From: JANSYP01 sp039184415
Lineage (GTDB): Bacteria; Pseudomonadota; Alphaproteobacteria; Rhodobacterales; Rhodobacteraceae
DNA: 14,730 bases
Direction: 5' to 3'
NCBI GenBank assembly: GCA_039184415.1
Contig: JBCDBB010000098.1
Coordinates: 1 to 14,730, forward strand
Position numbers and translations under genes: made by a program. Position 1 is the first letter of the stretch. Every line of letters begins with the position of its first letter. The notes beneath the pieces are model-generated. The model worked only from the letters and a program-made list of their open reading frames with translations. It searched no databases and was not told the DNA's origin. This document shows, piece by piece, positions 1 through 6,137 of this stretch.

Positions 1-342
1 CGCGGCCCTCGGGTCGAGGAAAGTCCGGACTCCACGAAGCGACGGTGCCGGGTAACGCCCGGCCGGGGCAACCCGAGGGAAAGCGCCACAGAGAACAGAC
101 CGCCCGTCATCAGACGGGTAAGGGTGAAACGGTGGGGTAAGAGCCCACCGCGGGACTGGCAACAGGACCGGCATGGCAAGCCCCACCGGGAGCAATGCCG
201 AATAGGGATCCCGCGCGTTCGCGCAGGCCGCTTCAGCCCAGGGATCCGGGTTGGCAGCTAGAGCGCGCCGGTAACGGCGTGCCCAGAGGAATGGTCATCC
301 AGGGGGCGCATGTCCCCGGACAGAATCCGGCTTACAGGTCAT
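1..342 (+). ncRNA. rnpB: RNase P RNA, class A, 5' end missing
   Basis: This is the catalytic RNA of ribonuclease P, which trims the 5' leader from precursor tRNAs. The window opens inside the RNA, around helix P3. The conserved blocks appear in the usual order: GAGGAAAGTCCGGACTCCAC at 16-35, ACAGAGAACAGACC at 88-101, GGTGGGGTAAGAGCCCACC at 131-149, then the block around GCAAGCCCCACCGGGAGCAA at 176-195 followed by TGCCGAATAGGGATC. The 3' part carries ACAGAATCCGGCTTAC near 320-335, which closes the core by pairing back to the 5' conserved region. The overall order and the alphaproteobacterial style of the helices make this secure. The exact 3' end (about 340-345) is estimated, because the 5' strand of helix P1 that would pair with it lies outside the window. 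Short open frames across this stretch are not genes. Confidence 0.97.
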
Positions 343-411
343 CCGCGCGCGCCTGCCTGGCTCCAAAAAAACCCGAGACCCGCTGCCGGAACGTCAGCTA
401 CAAAGGCGCGT

Positions 412-446
412 GATAAGCCGCTGTCACGGAAATGGCATAGCTTATC
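412..446. repeat. Inverted repeat upstream of the exported protein
   Basis: GATAAGC at 412-418 and GCTTATC at 440-446 form a perfect 7-bp inverted repeat with a 21-nt spacer, about 30 nt before the start of the next gene. It could be a regulator-binding dyad, or chance. No T-tract follows, so it is not a classical terminator for rnpB. No recognised regulator is assigned. Confidence 0.35.
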
Positions 447-477
447 TAGGTCGCAACCTGACCGAAGGAGGTTTCAG

Positions 478-1038
478 ATGACCATCGCAAGACAGTTTCT
501 TTATTCCACAGTCACGAGTTTCGCCCTGGTCAGCGGCGCGTGGGCCCAGGGCGCCCCCGCACCGGAAGGCATGGTGGTTCTGACGGTGAGCGGTGAGACG
601 ACCGAGGCAAATCGCGCTGCGGCGCTCGAAGACGGCCGCGACATGATGAGCAAGTACGGCATCGCCTTCGACAAGGCCGTCGAGTTCGATCTTGCCGGTT
701 TGGCGTCCCTTGAACAGGGCGAGGTCGAGCGAACGATTTATGCAGGAGAGTTCGAGGGCACCTTTTCCGGTCCGAAGCTTGCTGCTGTGCTCGATGCGGC
801 GGGCTTCCCGGTGTCGACGGTCTGGGCCATGGCGCTCGACGGCTATTCGGCCGAAATCCCGGGCGAGTTCATCGAAGAGTATGACCCGATCCTTGCGACG
901 CATCTGGACGGCAAACCGCTCGGCATCGGGCGCTATGGTCCCACCACCGTCGTTTTCCCGGAGACCGACGATGCGGAGGTCAATGAGCAAACCGACGGCA
1001 TGCTGCCCTGGGCCACATTCTACATCGAGGTGGAGTAG
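478..1038 (+). CDS. Exported protein resembling a molybdopterin-oxidoreductase domain
   Basis: The product is 186 residues. The ATG at 478 is chosen because a near-perfect ribosome site (AAGGAGG, about 464-470) lies just upstream and because the protein then begins with a plausible signal peptide (short basic start, hydrophobic stretch, cleavage near AWAQG at residues 22-26). The mature part resembles the sulfite-oxidase/YedY-type molybdopterin-binding fold in outline: an LTVSG strand near the N-terminus, a LAAVLDAAGF helix, an ALDGYSAEIP segment, then ILATHLDGKPLGIGRYGP and a hydrophobic strand ending in FP. This order is common in small periplasmic proteins of Rhodobacteraceae annotated as molybdopterin-dependent oxidoreductases. 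There is no cysteine anywhere in the product, so the usual molybdenum-ligand Cys is absent and enzymatic activity is doubtful. The family call is by pattern recognition only; the actual role is unknown. Confidence 0.8.
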   Translation: MTIARQFLYSTVTSFALVSGAWAQGAPAPEGMVVLTVSGETTEANRAAALEDGRDMMSKYGIAFDKAVEFDLAGLASLEQGEVERTIYAGEFEGTFSGPKLAAVLDAAGFPVSTVWAMALDGYSAEIPGEFIEEYDPILATHLDGKPLGIGRYGPTTVVFPETDDAEVNEQTDGMLPWATFYIEVE

Positions 1039-1051
1039 CGCGGGGAGGCCC

Positions 1052-1080
1052 TTGACAGGGCCGGCTGCATCCCTGATAGA
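1052..1080 (+). promoter_or_regulatory. Candidate sigma-70 promoter of rpmG
   Basis: TTGACA at 1052-1057 is followed after 17 nt by GATAGA at 1075-1080 (or after 16 nt by TGATAG). The -35 box is perfect and the -10 box is weak. The site lies about 55-80 nt upstream of the rpmG start, so rpmG can be transcribed independently of the preceding gene. Confidence 0.5.
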
Positions 1081-1134
1081 CCGCGTTCATCGAATTTCCG
1101 GGCCGGTCTGACCGGCACGTGTCAGGAGTGACCC

Positions 1135-1302
1135 ATGGCGAAGCCGACCACGATCAAGATCCGCCTGAACTCGACTGCGGACACCGGTCATTTCTACGTG
1201 ACCAAGAAAAATGCTCTCACCATGACCGAAAAGATGGTGGTCAAGAAATACGACCCCGTCGCGCGCAAGCATGTCGAATACAAGGAAGGCAAGATCAAGT
1301 AA
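1135..1302 (+). CDS. rpmG: 50S ribosomal protein L33
   Basis: The product is 55 residues, the usual length for bacterial L33, a small basic protein of the large ribosomal subunit near the E site. The sequence MAKPTTIKIRLNSTADTGHF, the central YVTKKNALTMTEKMVVKKYD and the Lys-rich end VEYKEGKIK are typical. There are no cysteines, so this is the zinc-independent form. AGGAG at 1124-1128 is well placed for the ATG. A candidate promoter lies directly upstream and a strong terminator follows 27 nt after the stop, so it is probably a single-gene transcript, possibly with read-through from the exported protein upstream. Longer open frames that overlap it in other frames are shadows. Confidence 0.97.
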   Translation: MAKPTTIKIRLNSTADTGHFYVTKKNALTMTEKMVVKKYDPVARKHVEYKEGKIK

Positions 1303-1329
1303 TCTGCCATCCGTGCTTTGACGACCAGG

Positions 1330-1354
1330 GGCCACGCCGTCTGCGTGGCCTTTT
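1330..1354 (+). terminator. Rho-independent terminator after rpmG
   Basis: GGCCACGC at 1330-1337 pairs perfectly with GCGTGGCC at 1343-1350 around a 5-nt loop, followed immediately by TTTT. It lies 27 nt past the rpmG stop codon. Confidence 0.88.
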
Positions 1355-1360
1355 GCATTT

Positions 1361-1610
1361 CATGGACCGGGAACACGGGCGGCATACCCATTGTCAGCTC
1401 TGTTGGGTGTGCCTTGCGTTGTTCGGGGCGGCGGTCCCTTTCAGTGGAAGGACAGCTTGTGTCGGGCGCCGCGCTTGAATCCGCGCGCGTTAGGCGTAGG
1501 TTTAACCCGACCCGGTCAGACCCTTGGTCCGACTTGCACTTTCGGCAGCGCAAACAGCACGAGTGTGCAGCAGGCAATCACAGTCATTACAAAACCGGCA
1601 CAGGGCGACG
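1361..1610. other. Non-coding gap between the rpmG terminator and the flavodoxin gene
   Basis: About 250 bases with no convincing gene. It must contain the promoter of the flavodoxin gene, because a terminator separates that gene from rpmG, but I could not identify good -35/-10 boxes. A pair of half-sites, TTAG (1490-1493) and TTAA (1502-1505), is spaced 8 nt apart and so does not fit the 7-nt CtrA spacing. No RNA structure was recognised. Confidence 0.5.
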
Positions 1611-2087
1611 ATGATATCTGTTGAGTTCTACTTCGGCACGGAAAGCGGCACGGCGGAGATTCTGTGCGAGGATATGGAGGCATCGATTACGGATCGTGCC
1701 ACCACCGAGATTTCCAGCCTCGACACCGTGGACCCTCTTACGCTGAGCGATGGCCCGCTCTACGTATTGGTCTGCTCGACATTTGGAACCGGCGATGTGC
1801 CGGCGTCCGCGGAGGATTTCTACCAGGAGCTGACCCGCAAGAAACCCGATCTGGCGCATATCAGATTTGCGATTTTCGGCCTTGGCGACCGGTCGTTCAA
1901 GGACACGTTCGCTCAGGGCTCGGAAAAGCTGATGAACGCCTTGCTCGCGTGCAATGCCCGGATGATTGGGGAACGGGGTATCGCTGATGCGTCGGCGGCG
2001 GAGCTGCCCGAGGACATTGCGGTGCCATGGCTTCAGACTATCCTGGATATTGAGGCTGGATCCCGGAAGGCGACCGCCAGCGGTTAG
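1611..2087 (+). CDS. Flavodoxin domain protein, MioC-like
   Basis: The product is 158 residues, the size of a single flavodoxin fold that would bind FMN in the cytoplasm and carry electrons. The phosphate-binding loop is at residues 9-16 (GTESGTAE), the two FMN-ring loops are STFGTGDVPASA (56-67) and FGLGDRSF (89-96), and the usual alternation of strands and helices fits. These motifs match MioC and the flavodoxin domains of sulfite and cytochrome P450 reductases. There is no attached reductase domain, so a separate reductase must serve it. The ATG at 1611 is chosen because the fold starts at residue 3 (SVEFYFG); its ribosome site is weak (AGGGCG). A TTG at 1524 would only add a non-conserved extension. 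The GNAT gene follows 59 nt downstream on the same strand. The physiological partner is unknown; MioC in E. coli has been linked to biotin synthesis, but that should not be assumed here. Confidence 0.9.
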   Translation: MISVEFYFGTESGTAEILCEDMEASITDRATTEISSLDTVDPLTLSDGPLYVLVCSTFGTGDVPASAEDFYQELTRKKPDLAHIRFAIFGLGDRSFKDTFAQGSEKLMNALLACNARMIGERGIADASAAELPEDIAVPWLQTILDIEAGSRKATASG

Positions 2088-2146
2088 GCGATGCGATACA
2101 CCGGGTCGAACGCGAGGAGATTGCGGCGCGATCGTGCCGCCTAGGG

Positions 2147-2653
2147 ATGAGACGCACGATCGACATCGTCGGCTACAGGATCAGGCTCGCGGTGGCGCGG
2201 GACATCGCGGACGTCGATGCGCTTCTGGCGCGGGCCTATCCAAAGCTTCTAAAAGCCGACTACCCGCCATCGGTGATGGTAACGGCTCTGCCTCTGATCA
2301 GCCGGGCGCAACCAGGGCTTGTGACCGGAGGGAGCTACTTCGTCGCCGAGACCGACGCCGAAGAGATCGTCGGCGCCGGCGGCTGGACCCGGCGACGCGC
2401 TGCGCCAGGCTTGGGCGATGTGCGCCATCTGGTGACTGATGACCGGCATCTGCGAAAGGGGATCGGGCGCGCGATCATGGCTGCGGCTCATGATCAGGCG
2501 CGGGCGGCTGGCGTCCGTGTGATGGATTGCAATGCGACGCGCACGGCAGAGCCATTCTATGCCGCCATGGGCTACCGCAGGCTGGGCGAGATCACCGTGG
2601 AGCTGCGCCCCGGGATCAGCTTTCCCGCGGTTCAGATGCAACGCAGGCTTTGA
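2147..2653 (+). CDS. GNAT family N-acetyltransferase
   Basis: The product is 168 residues. It has the GNAT fold used by acetyl-CoA-dependent N-acyltransferases. The acetyl-CoA pyrophosphate loop (motif A) is at residues 93-111, with VRHLVTDDRHLRKGIGRAIM carrying the R/K-x-G-x-G/A signature. The C-terminal motif B with FYAAMGYRRLGE (137-148) is also typical. The N-terminal half (IRLAVARDIADVDALLARAY) is the first strand and helix of the fold. The acceptor substrate cannot be read from sequence; it could be a small molecule or a protein N-terminus. The start at 2147 has only a short, close purine run upstream (AGGG), so initiation may be weak. It follows the flavodoxin gene by 59 nt and is probably co-transcribed with it. 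Confidence 0.9.
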   Translation: MRRTIDIVGYRIRLAVARDIADVDALLARAYPKLLKADYPPSVMVTALPLISRAQPGLVTGGSYFVAETDAEEIVGAGGWTRRRAAPGLGDVRHLVTDDRHLRKGIGRAIMAAAHDQARAAGVRVMDCNATRTAEPFYAAMGYRRLGEITVELRPGISFPAVQMQRRL

Positions 2654-2700
2654 CTGACGCGCGTGTACGGCCGGCACAACGGACACTGTGATACGCAACG

Positions 2701-2725
2701 AAAAAGGCCGGCGTCTCCGCCGGCC
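2701..2725 (-). terminator. Rho-independent terminator of the Bax-inhibitor-1 gene
   Basis: On the minus strand a perfect 8-bp stem GGCCGGCG/CGCCGGCC with a 4-nt loop (GAGA) is followed directly by TTTTT. It lies 26 nt past the stop of the minus-strand gene. On the plus strand there is no T-run, so it works best for the minus strand, but the hairpin could also end the GNAT transcript. Confidence 0.88.
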
Positions 2726-2750
2726 CTTCCGATCATGTCTGTCGCTCAGG

Positions 2751-3488
2751 TCACTCGCGCTGACCGAACAGCGACAGCAGCAACATGAACATGTTGATGA
2801 AGTTCAGATAGAGGCTCAGTGCGCCCATGATGGCGGCCTTGCCAAGCCATTCCTGATCGCCTGCTGTGGCCATCTGGATGTAGGTGTTCTTGATGTTTTG
2901 CGTATCGAAAGCCGTCAGGCCCGCGAAGACCAAAACACCGATCACGGAGATCGCGAAGGCGAGAGCTGACGATGCGATGAAAAGGTTGATGACCATCGCT
3001 ACGATCACGCCAATCAGGCCCATCATCAGGAAAGTCCCCCAGGCGGAGAGATCTTTCTTGGTCGTGTAGCCGTAGAGGCTGAGCCCTGCGAAGGCGATCG
3101 ATGTCACCAGGAACACCTGTGCGATCGAGATGCCGGTGAAAGCCGCGAAGATCCACGAAATCGACAGTCCCATGACTGCGGCGAAGGCGTAGAACACGGT
3201 CTGAGCCGTTGCTGCAGACATCTTGTTGATGCCCGCCATGAAGCCGAACACGAAGAGCAGCGGCGCGAACATGATGATCCAGCCAAGCAGATTCGGCTGC
3301 AATGTCATCGGATCGCGGAAAACCGAGAGAAGCGCCGGCGATGTGCCAACGGCCCATGCCACAGCAAATGTCAGCAGCATGCCTACGGACATGGTGCTGT
3401 AGACTTTGTTCATATGGGCGCGAAGGCCCTCGTCGATCTCTGCCGTCCGGACGCCGGCCCCGGCACGGATCGTCTGATAGTCAGCCAT
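2751..3488 (-). CDS. Bax inhibitor-1/YccA family membrane protein
   Basis: The product is 245 residues with about seven hydrophobic segments, matching the BI-1/TMBIM family (E. coli YbhL and YccA), inner-membrane proteins; eukaryotic relatives are calcium leak channels and E. coli YccA modulates the FtsH protease. Family signatures seen are GLSLYGYTTKKDLS (residues 135-148) and FAGLTAFDTQNIK (188-200), the latter holding the conserved Asp in the last third. The start at 3488 is chosen because GGAGG (on the plus strand CCTCC at 3495-3499) lies 6 nt upstream; an open frame continues upstream to 3740 but that extension is Pro/Arg-rich, lacks family similarity and overlaps the DUF1127 gene. A TTGAAA/GATATT promoter lies upstream and a strong terminator follows. 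The precise function in this organism is unknown. Confidence 0.93.
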   Translation of the reverse strand: MADYQTIRAGAGVRTAEIDEGLRAHMNKVYSTMSVGMLLTFAVAWAVGTSPALLSVFRDPMTLQPNLLGWIIMFAPLLFVFGFMAGINKMSAATAQTVFYAFAAVMGLSISWIFAAFTGISIAQVFLVTSIAFAGLSLYGYTTKKDLSAWGTFLMMGLIGVIVAMVINLFIASSALAFAISVIGVLVFAGLTAFDTQNIKNTYIQMATAGDQEWLGKAAIMGALSLYLNFINMFMLLLSLFGQRE

Positions 3489-3510
3489 AGGTTGCCTCCA
3501 AACAAGGATT

Positions 3511-3535
3511 GCGGCGGAGCCTGGGGGACCGCCGC
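3511..3535 (-). other. GC-rich hairpin in the leader of the Bax-inhibitor-1 mRNA
   Basis: GCGGCGG at 3511-3517 and CCGCCGC at 3529-3535 form a perfect 7-bp stem with an 11-nt loop, 11 nt upstream of the GGAGG ribosome site of the minus-strand gene. It has no T-run, so it is not a terminator. It may be an RNA structure that stabilises the message or tunes translation; function inferred only. Confidence 0.35.
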
Positions 3536-3545
3536 CGTTAGTATG

Positions 3546-3574
3546 AATATCGGCAAACATTGGCCGCATTTCAA
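3546..3574 (-). promoter_or_regulatory. Candidate sigma-70 promoter of the Bax-inhibitor-1 gene
   Basis: Read on the minus strand, TTGAAA (3569-3574) is followed after exactly 17 nt by GATATT (3546-3551). The boxes match the consensus at 5/6 and 4/6. The site lies 58-86 nt upstream of the start codon and leaves room for the GC-rich leader hairpin. Confidence 0.5.
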
Positions 3575-3610
3575 GCGAAGGAACCAGCAGTTTTTGTCGG
3601 TTTTGCGGGC

Positions 3611-3835
3611 TCAGAGGCGCCAATGGCCCGGAACATCCCAGATTGGGCGGGCTGACTCGCGCTTTGCGGCCTCTTTGGTGAGCCCGATATCCCGCAGCTG
3701 GTGAGGGCTGAGATCGGCCAGTGTCCGACGCTGACGCCACAGATCGAGATAGTCCAGAAGGCCCCGTGCGCGGGTCCGGGGGCGGCCGAACGCTGCGGAG
3801 GGTGCGCGTCTGACGGGCAGGTCATAGACAGGCAT
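3611..3835 (-). CDS. DUF1127 domain mini-protein
   Basis: The product is 74 residues, Arg-rich and basic. The C-terminal half is the DUF1127 (YjiS-like) domain: LWRQRRTLADLSPHQLRDIG at residues 32-51, ending with a Trp-containing tail (IWDVPGHWRL). DUF1127 proteins are numerous in alphaproteobacteria; members such as CcaF1 of Rhodobacter bind RNA and affect RNA turnover and stress responses. The start at 3835 has a purine-rich ribosome site (GGGAAAGGA) upstream on the minus strand. The gene is divergent from the LysR regulator at 3956, with only 120 nt between them, and it is followed on the same strand by the Bax-inhibitor-1 gene. Its regulation by the neighbouring LysR protein is a reasonable inference, not shown. 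Confidence 0.92.
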   Translation of the reverse strand: MPVYDLPVRRAPSAAFGRPRTRARGLLDYLDLWRQRRTLADLSPHQLRDIGLTKEAAKRESARPIWDVPGHWRL

Positions 3836-3924
3836 GGCAAATCCTTTCCCATTCTTGATGAATTTTTCCGATGCGATCGCTTTGCTTGATGTGTATGCCG
3901 GGAGATGATAGATTTTTAAAACGA

Positions 3925-3944
3925 ATGTTTTTGAACTGAAACAT
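3925..3944. promoter_or_regulatory. Dyad with LysR-operator geometry
   Basis: ATGTTT (3925-3930) and AAACAT (3939-3944) form a perfect 6-bp inverted repeat with an 8-nt spacer, and include a symmetrical T-N11-A (3929/3941), the core pattern bound by LysR-type regulators. The site abuts the AGGAG ribosome site of the LysR gene at 3956 and sits in the 120-nt gap shared with the divergent DUF1127 gene. It is a plausible autoregulatory operator. Confidence 0.5.
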
Positions 3945-3955
3945 CAGGAGAGCTG

Positions 3956-4867
3956 ATGCGAACTCTTGATCTGACAGCGCTACGCGCTTTGGTTGCCGTG
4001 GCCGATTCCGGTGGCGTGACGCGCGCGGCCAATCTGCTGAATCTCACCCAGTCGGCGGTGTCGATGCAGATGAAGCGGCTGGAGCAGGCCGTCGGTCTGC
4101 CGCTTCTGGAAAAGTCCGGGCGCCGGGTCGTGCTCACCTCAGCCGGGGACCAGCTTCTGGGTTACGCGCGCCGGATGCTGGCGCTGAATGACGAGGCGAT
4201 CACCCGCCTGACCGCACCGGCCTATGAGGGCACGCTCACGCTCGGCGTGCCCCATGACATCGTGTTTCCGCATATCCCGGGCGTGTTGAAACGTTTCGCG
4301 GCAGAATTTCCGCGTGTCGAGGTGCGGCTGATCTCGACCTATACGACCGATCTCAAGGACCGCTATGACAAGGGGACCTGCGATCTCATCCTGACCACGG
4401 AACGGACGGAGATGCCAGGGGCCGAGACCCTGGTAAGCCTCCCCTTGGTCTGGGTCGGCGCGATCAACGGCAACGCGTGGCGCGGACGGCCGCTGCCGCT
4501 CGCCTTTGAGCGCGAATGCATCTTCCGGCCGCTGACGACGGCGGCCCTGGACAGCGCGGGCATCCCCTGGGACCTCGTGGTGGAAACCGAGAAGTCCCGG
4601 TCGGTGGCAGCGACGGTGAGCGCGGATCTGGCGGTCCATGTCGATCTGGGTGGGCAGGACGGCAAGTACCTGCAACCGGTCGATCATAGCGGGAGCCTGC
4701 CCGAGGTCGGTCACGTCTCGATCAATCTCTACTGCCGCACGCCTTTGCCCGGCACGCGCGGGGCGCCGGGCGCAGAGGAGATGGCCGAGATGATCCGCAC
4801 CTCCTACCGGGCCGCCCATCCCAGCCAGGCGCGGATCGCTTCGCACCTGACCCAGGTCGCGAGCTAG
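3956..4867 (+). CDS. LysR family transcriptional regulator
   Basis: The product is 303 residues, the normal LysR length. The winged HTH occupies about residues 4-62, with ANLLNLTQSAVSMQMKRLEQ as the recognition part, followed by the linker helix and a two-lobed effector domain starting near residue 92 (GTLTLGVPHDIVFPHIPGVL). The HTH style, with QSAVS-x-Q-M-x-RLE, is close to the LrhA-like subgroup. AGGAG at 3946-3950 supports the ATG at 3956. It is divergent from the DUF1127 gene and convergent with the MDR gene, with which it shares the four bases of overlapping stop codons. The most likely direct target, judged by the shared gap, is the DUF1127 gene and itself. The inducer cannot be told from sequence. 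Confidence 0.94.
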   Translation: MRTLDLTALRALVAVADSGGVTRAANLLNLTQSAVSMQMKRLEQAVGLPLLEKSGRRVVLTSAGDQLLGYARRMLALNDEAITRLTAPAYEGTLTLGVPHDIVFPHIPGVLKRFAAEFPRVEVRLISTYTTDLKDRYDKGTCDLILTTERTEMPGAETLVSLPLVWVGAINGNAWRGRPLPLAFERECIFRPLTTAALDSAGIPWDLVVETEKSRSVAATVSADLAVHVDLGGQDGKYLQPVDHSGSLPEVGHVSINLYCRTPLPGTRGAPGAEEMAEMIRTSYRAAHPSQARIASHLTQVAS

Positions 4868-5829
4868 GGCGTCACCACCACCTTGCCGGTGGATGTCCGG
4901 CTGCGGATCAGGTCCAGGGCCTCGTCCGCGCGGGATAGCGGCAGGCTGTGGCTGATATGAGGGCGGATGCGGCCCTCCTCGAACCAGGTCAGCAGCTCCT
5001 GCAGGCTGCCGGTCAGAATCCCGGGGGCGAACTTCAGATAGCCCCCCCACCAGAACCCGATCACGTCGATGTTCTTGACCAGCAGAATGTTGGCCGGGAC
5101 CTGGGGCACCTCCCCGCCGGCAAAGCCGATGGGAAGGTAGCGGCCCTCCGGTGCGCAGGCCCGCAGGGCGGGGGTGAAGAGCGGCTCGCCGATCGTGTCA
5201 TAGACGACGTCGAGGCCGCCAAACCCCTTGAACGCGGCCTTGAGCGCATCGGGGTCCTGGTCGCTGTCGATCAAATGATCTGCGCCAGCGGCCTCTGCGA
5301 CGCCAAGTTTGTCAGGTCCGCGCGCGCTCGCGATCACAGTCGCGCCGCAGGCTTTCGCGACCTCCACGGCGGTGAGCCCCGCGCCGCCAGCCGCGCCCAG
5401 AACCAGAACGGTTTCGCCCGCGGCGAGCCGCGCGCGGTGCACGAGCGCCAGATGGGCGCTGCCATAGGTGATCTGAAAGGCGGCCGCCTGTTCGAAACTC
5501 ATCGAGGGCGGGATCTGCAGACAGCGGGATGCGGGGACGCTGGCGATCTCGGCCATGCCGCCATGGCCTGCATAGGCGGCCACGCGGTCGCCCTGGGCAA
5601 ACCCGGCGACGTCCTCCCCCACAGCGGTGACCGTTCCCGCCACCTCCATGCCCAGGGTCATCGGAGGGTCCGGCATGTCCTGATACTTGCCGCGGATCAT
5701 GAGCGTGTCGGCGAAGTTGAGCCCGCAGGCGCCGACGGCGATCTGCACCTCCCCGGTCGCCGGGGCGGGCACCGGGCAGTCGGTCAGAGCGGGCGGTGTG
5801 TCGAGGCTCTGCAACCTGTAGGCCAGCAT
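4864..5829 (-). CDS. NADPH:quinone oxidoreductase-like protein (zinc-free MDR family)
   Basis: The product is 321 residues of the medium-chain dehydrogenase/reductase superfamily. The GroES-like N-terminal domain shows GLNFADTLMIRGKYQ (36-50) and PPMTLGMEVAGTV (55-67); the Rossmann NAD(P) domain shows VLVLGAAGGAGLTAVEVAKA (141-160). The Cys/His zinc ligands of alcohol dehydrogenases are absent, so it fits the quinone oxidoreductase/enoyl reductase branch, with likely reduction of quinones or activated alkenes by NADPH. The substrate is unknown. The start at 5829 is chosen because AGGAG (plus strand 5837-5841) lies 7 nt upstream; an upstream ATG at 5850 has no ribosome site. The gene is convergent with the LysR gene and divergent from the XRE gene, and a repeat array lies 73-121 nt upstream. 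Confidence 0.92.
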   Translation of the reverse strand: MLAYRLQSLDTPPALTDCPVPAPATGEVQIAVGACGLNFADTLMIRGKYQDMPDPPMTLGMEVAGTVTAVGEDVAGFAQGDRVAAYAGHGGMAEIASVPASRCLQIPPSMSFEQAAAFQITYGSAHLALVHRARLAAGETVLVLGAAGGAGLTAVEVAKACGATVIASARGPDKLGVAEAAGADHLIDSDQDPDALKAAFKGFGGLDVVYDTIGEPLFTPALRACAPEGRYLPIGFAGGEVPQVPANILLVKNIDVIGFWWGGYLKFAPGILTGSLQELLTWFEEGRIRPHISHSLPLSRADEALDLIRSRTSTGKVVVTP

Positions 5830-5901
5830 TGGCGCGCTCCTGTTCCCCATGATGCCGCGTGGTTATGGGCATGCTGCAGGGCGGCGTAAACATCCTTCAT
5901 C

Positions 5902-5950
5902 TTTGCAAAATGCAAATCGGCGTGCAAAATGAACTTGGCAAAATGCAAAT
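5902..5950. repeat. Triple GCAAAATG direct repeat, candidate operator of the MDR gene
   Basis: The octamer GCAAAATG occurs at 5905-5912, 5924-5931 and 5938-5945. The first copy sits in a perfect dyad TTTGCA-AAA-TGCAAA (5902-5916), and the third in a nearly identical one (TTGGCA-AAA-TGCAAA, 5935-5949). The array lies 73-121 nt upstream of the MDR start, too far from the XRE start (about 210-255 nt) to be its proximal operator. The core resembles the TTTGCAAA boxes reported for the ScfR/PccR type of acyl-CoA regulators; no such regulator lies in this window. Confidence 0.55.
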
Positions 5951-6113
5951 ATCCGTCCGCGAACACGTTACGGGATATGTTGCAGCTGCAGAATGTGTCA
6001 TAAGTCTTACCGAGACGCGTCACCGAGCCCGGTTTTTTTATAAGTGTTACCAGAGTATTAATAGATTGGGGAAAATATCGGATGGAGAAAATCCCCGATC
6101 TGTCGAGCTTGGC

Positions 6114-6137
6114 ACGGTTATTGCTTCTCTCAACCGT
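6114..6137. promoter_or_regulatory. Dyad just upstream of the XRE gene
   Basis: ACGGTT (6114-6119) and AACCGT (6132-6137) are a perfect 6-bp inverted repeat with a 12-nt spacer, ending 21 nt before the ATG at 6159. The position, between promoter region and start codon, suits a repressor site, possibly for autoregulation by the XRE protein. No experimental motif is known to me for this exact family member. Confidence 0.4.

Noticed and set aside
1490..1505. A possible CtrA box (TTAG and TTAA half-sites) upstream of the flavodoxin gene.
   Set aside because: The spacing is 8 nt rather than 7 and one half-site is imperfect.
3489..3740. An upstream extension of the Bax-inhibitor-1 protein.
   Set aside because: The extra residues are Pro/Arg/Ser-rich, overlap the DUF1127 gene, and a strong ribosome site supports the ATG at 3488.
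4948..5889. A 313-codon plus-strand open frame opposite the MDR gene.
   Set aside because: The minus-strand frame encodes an unmistakable MDR enzyme with a ribosome site; the plus frame is a shadow with biased composition.
6012..6040. A possible terminator: short ACCG/CGGT stem followed by seven T residues.
   Set aside because: The stem is only 4 bp and there is no gene directly upstream on that strand to terminate.
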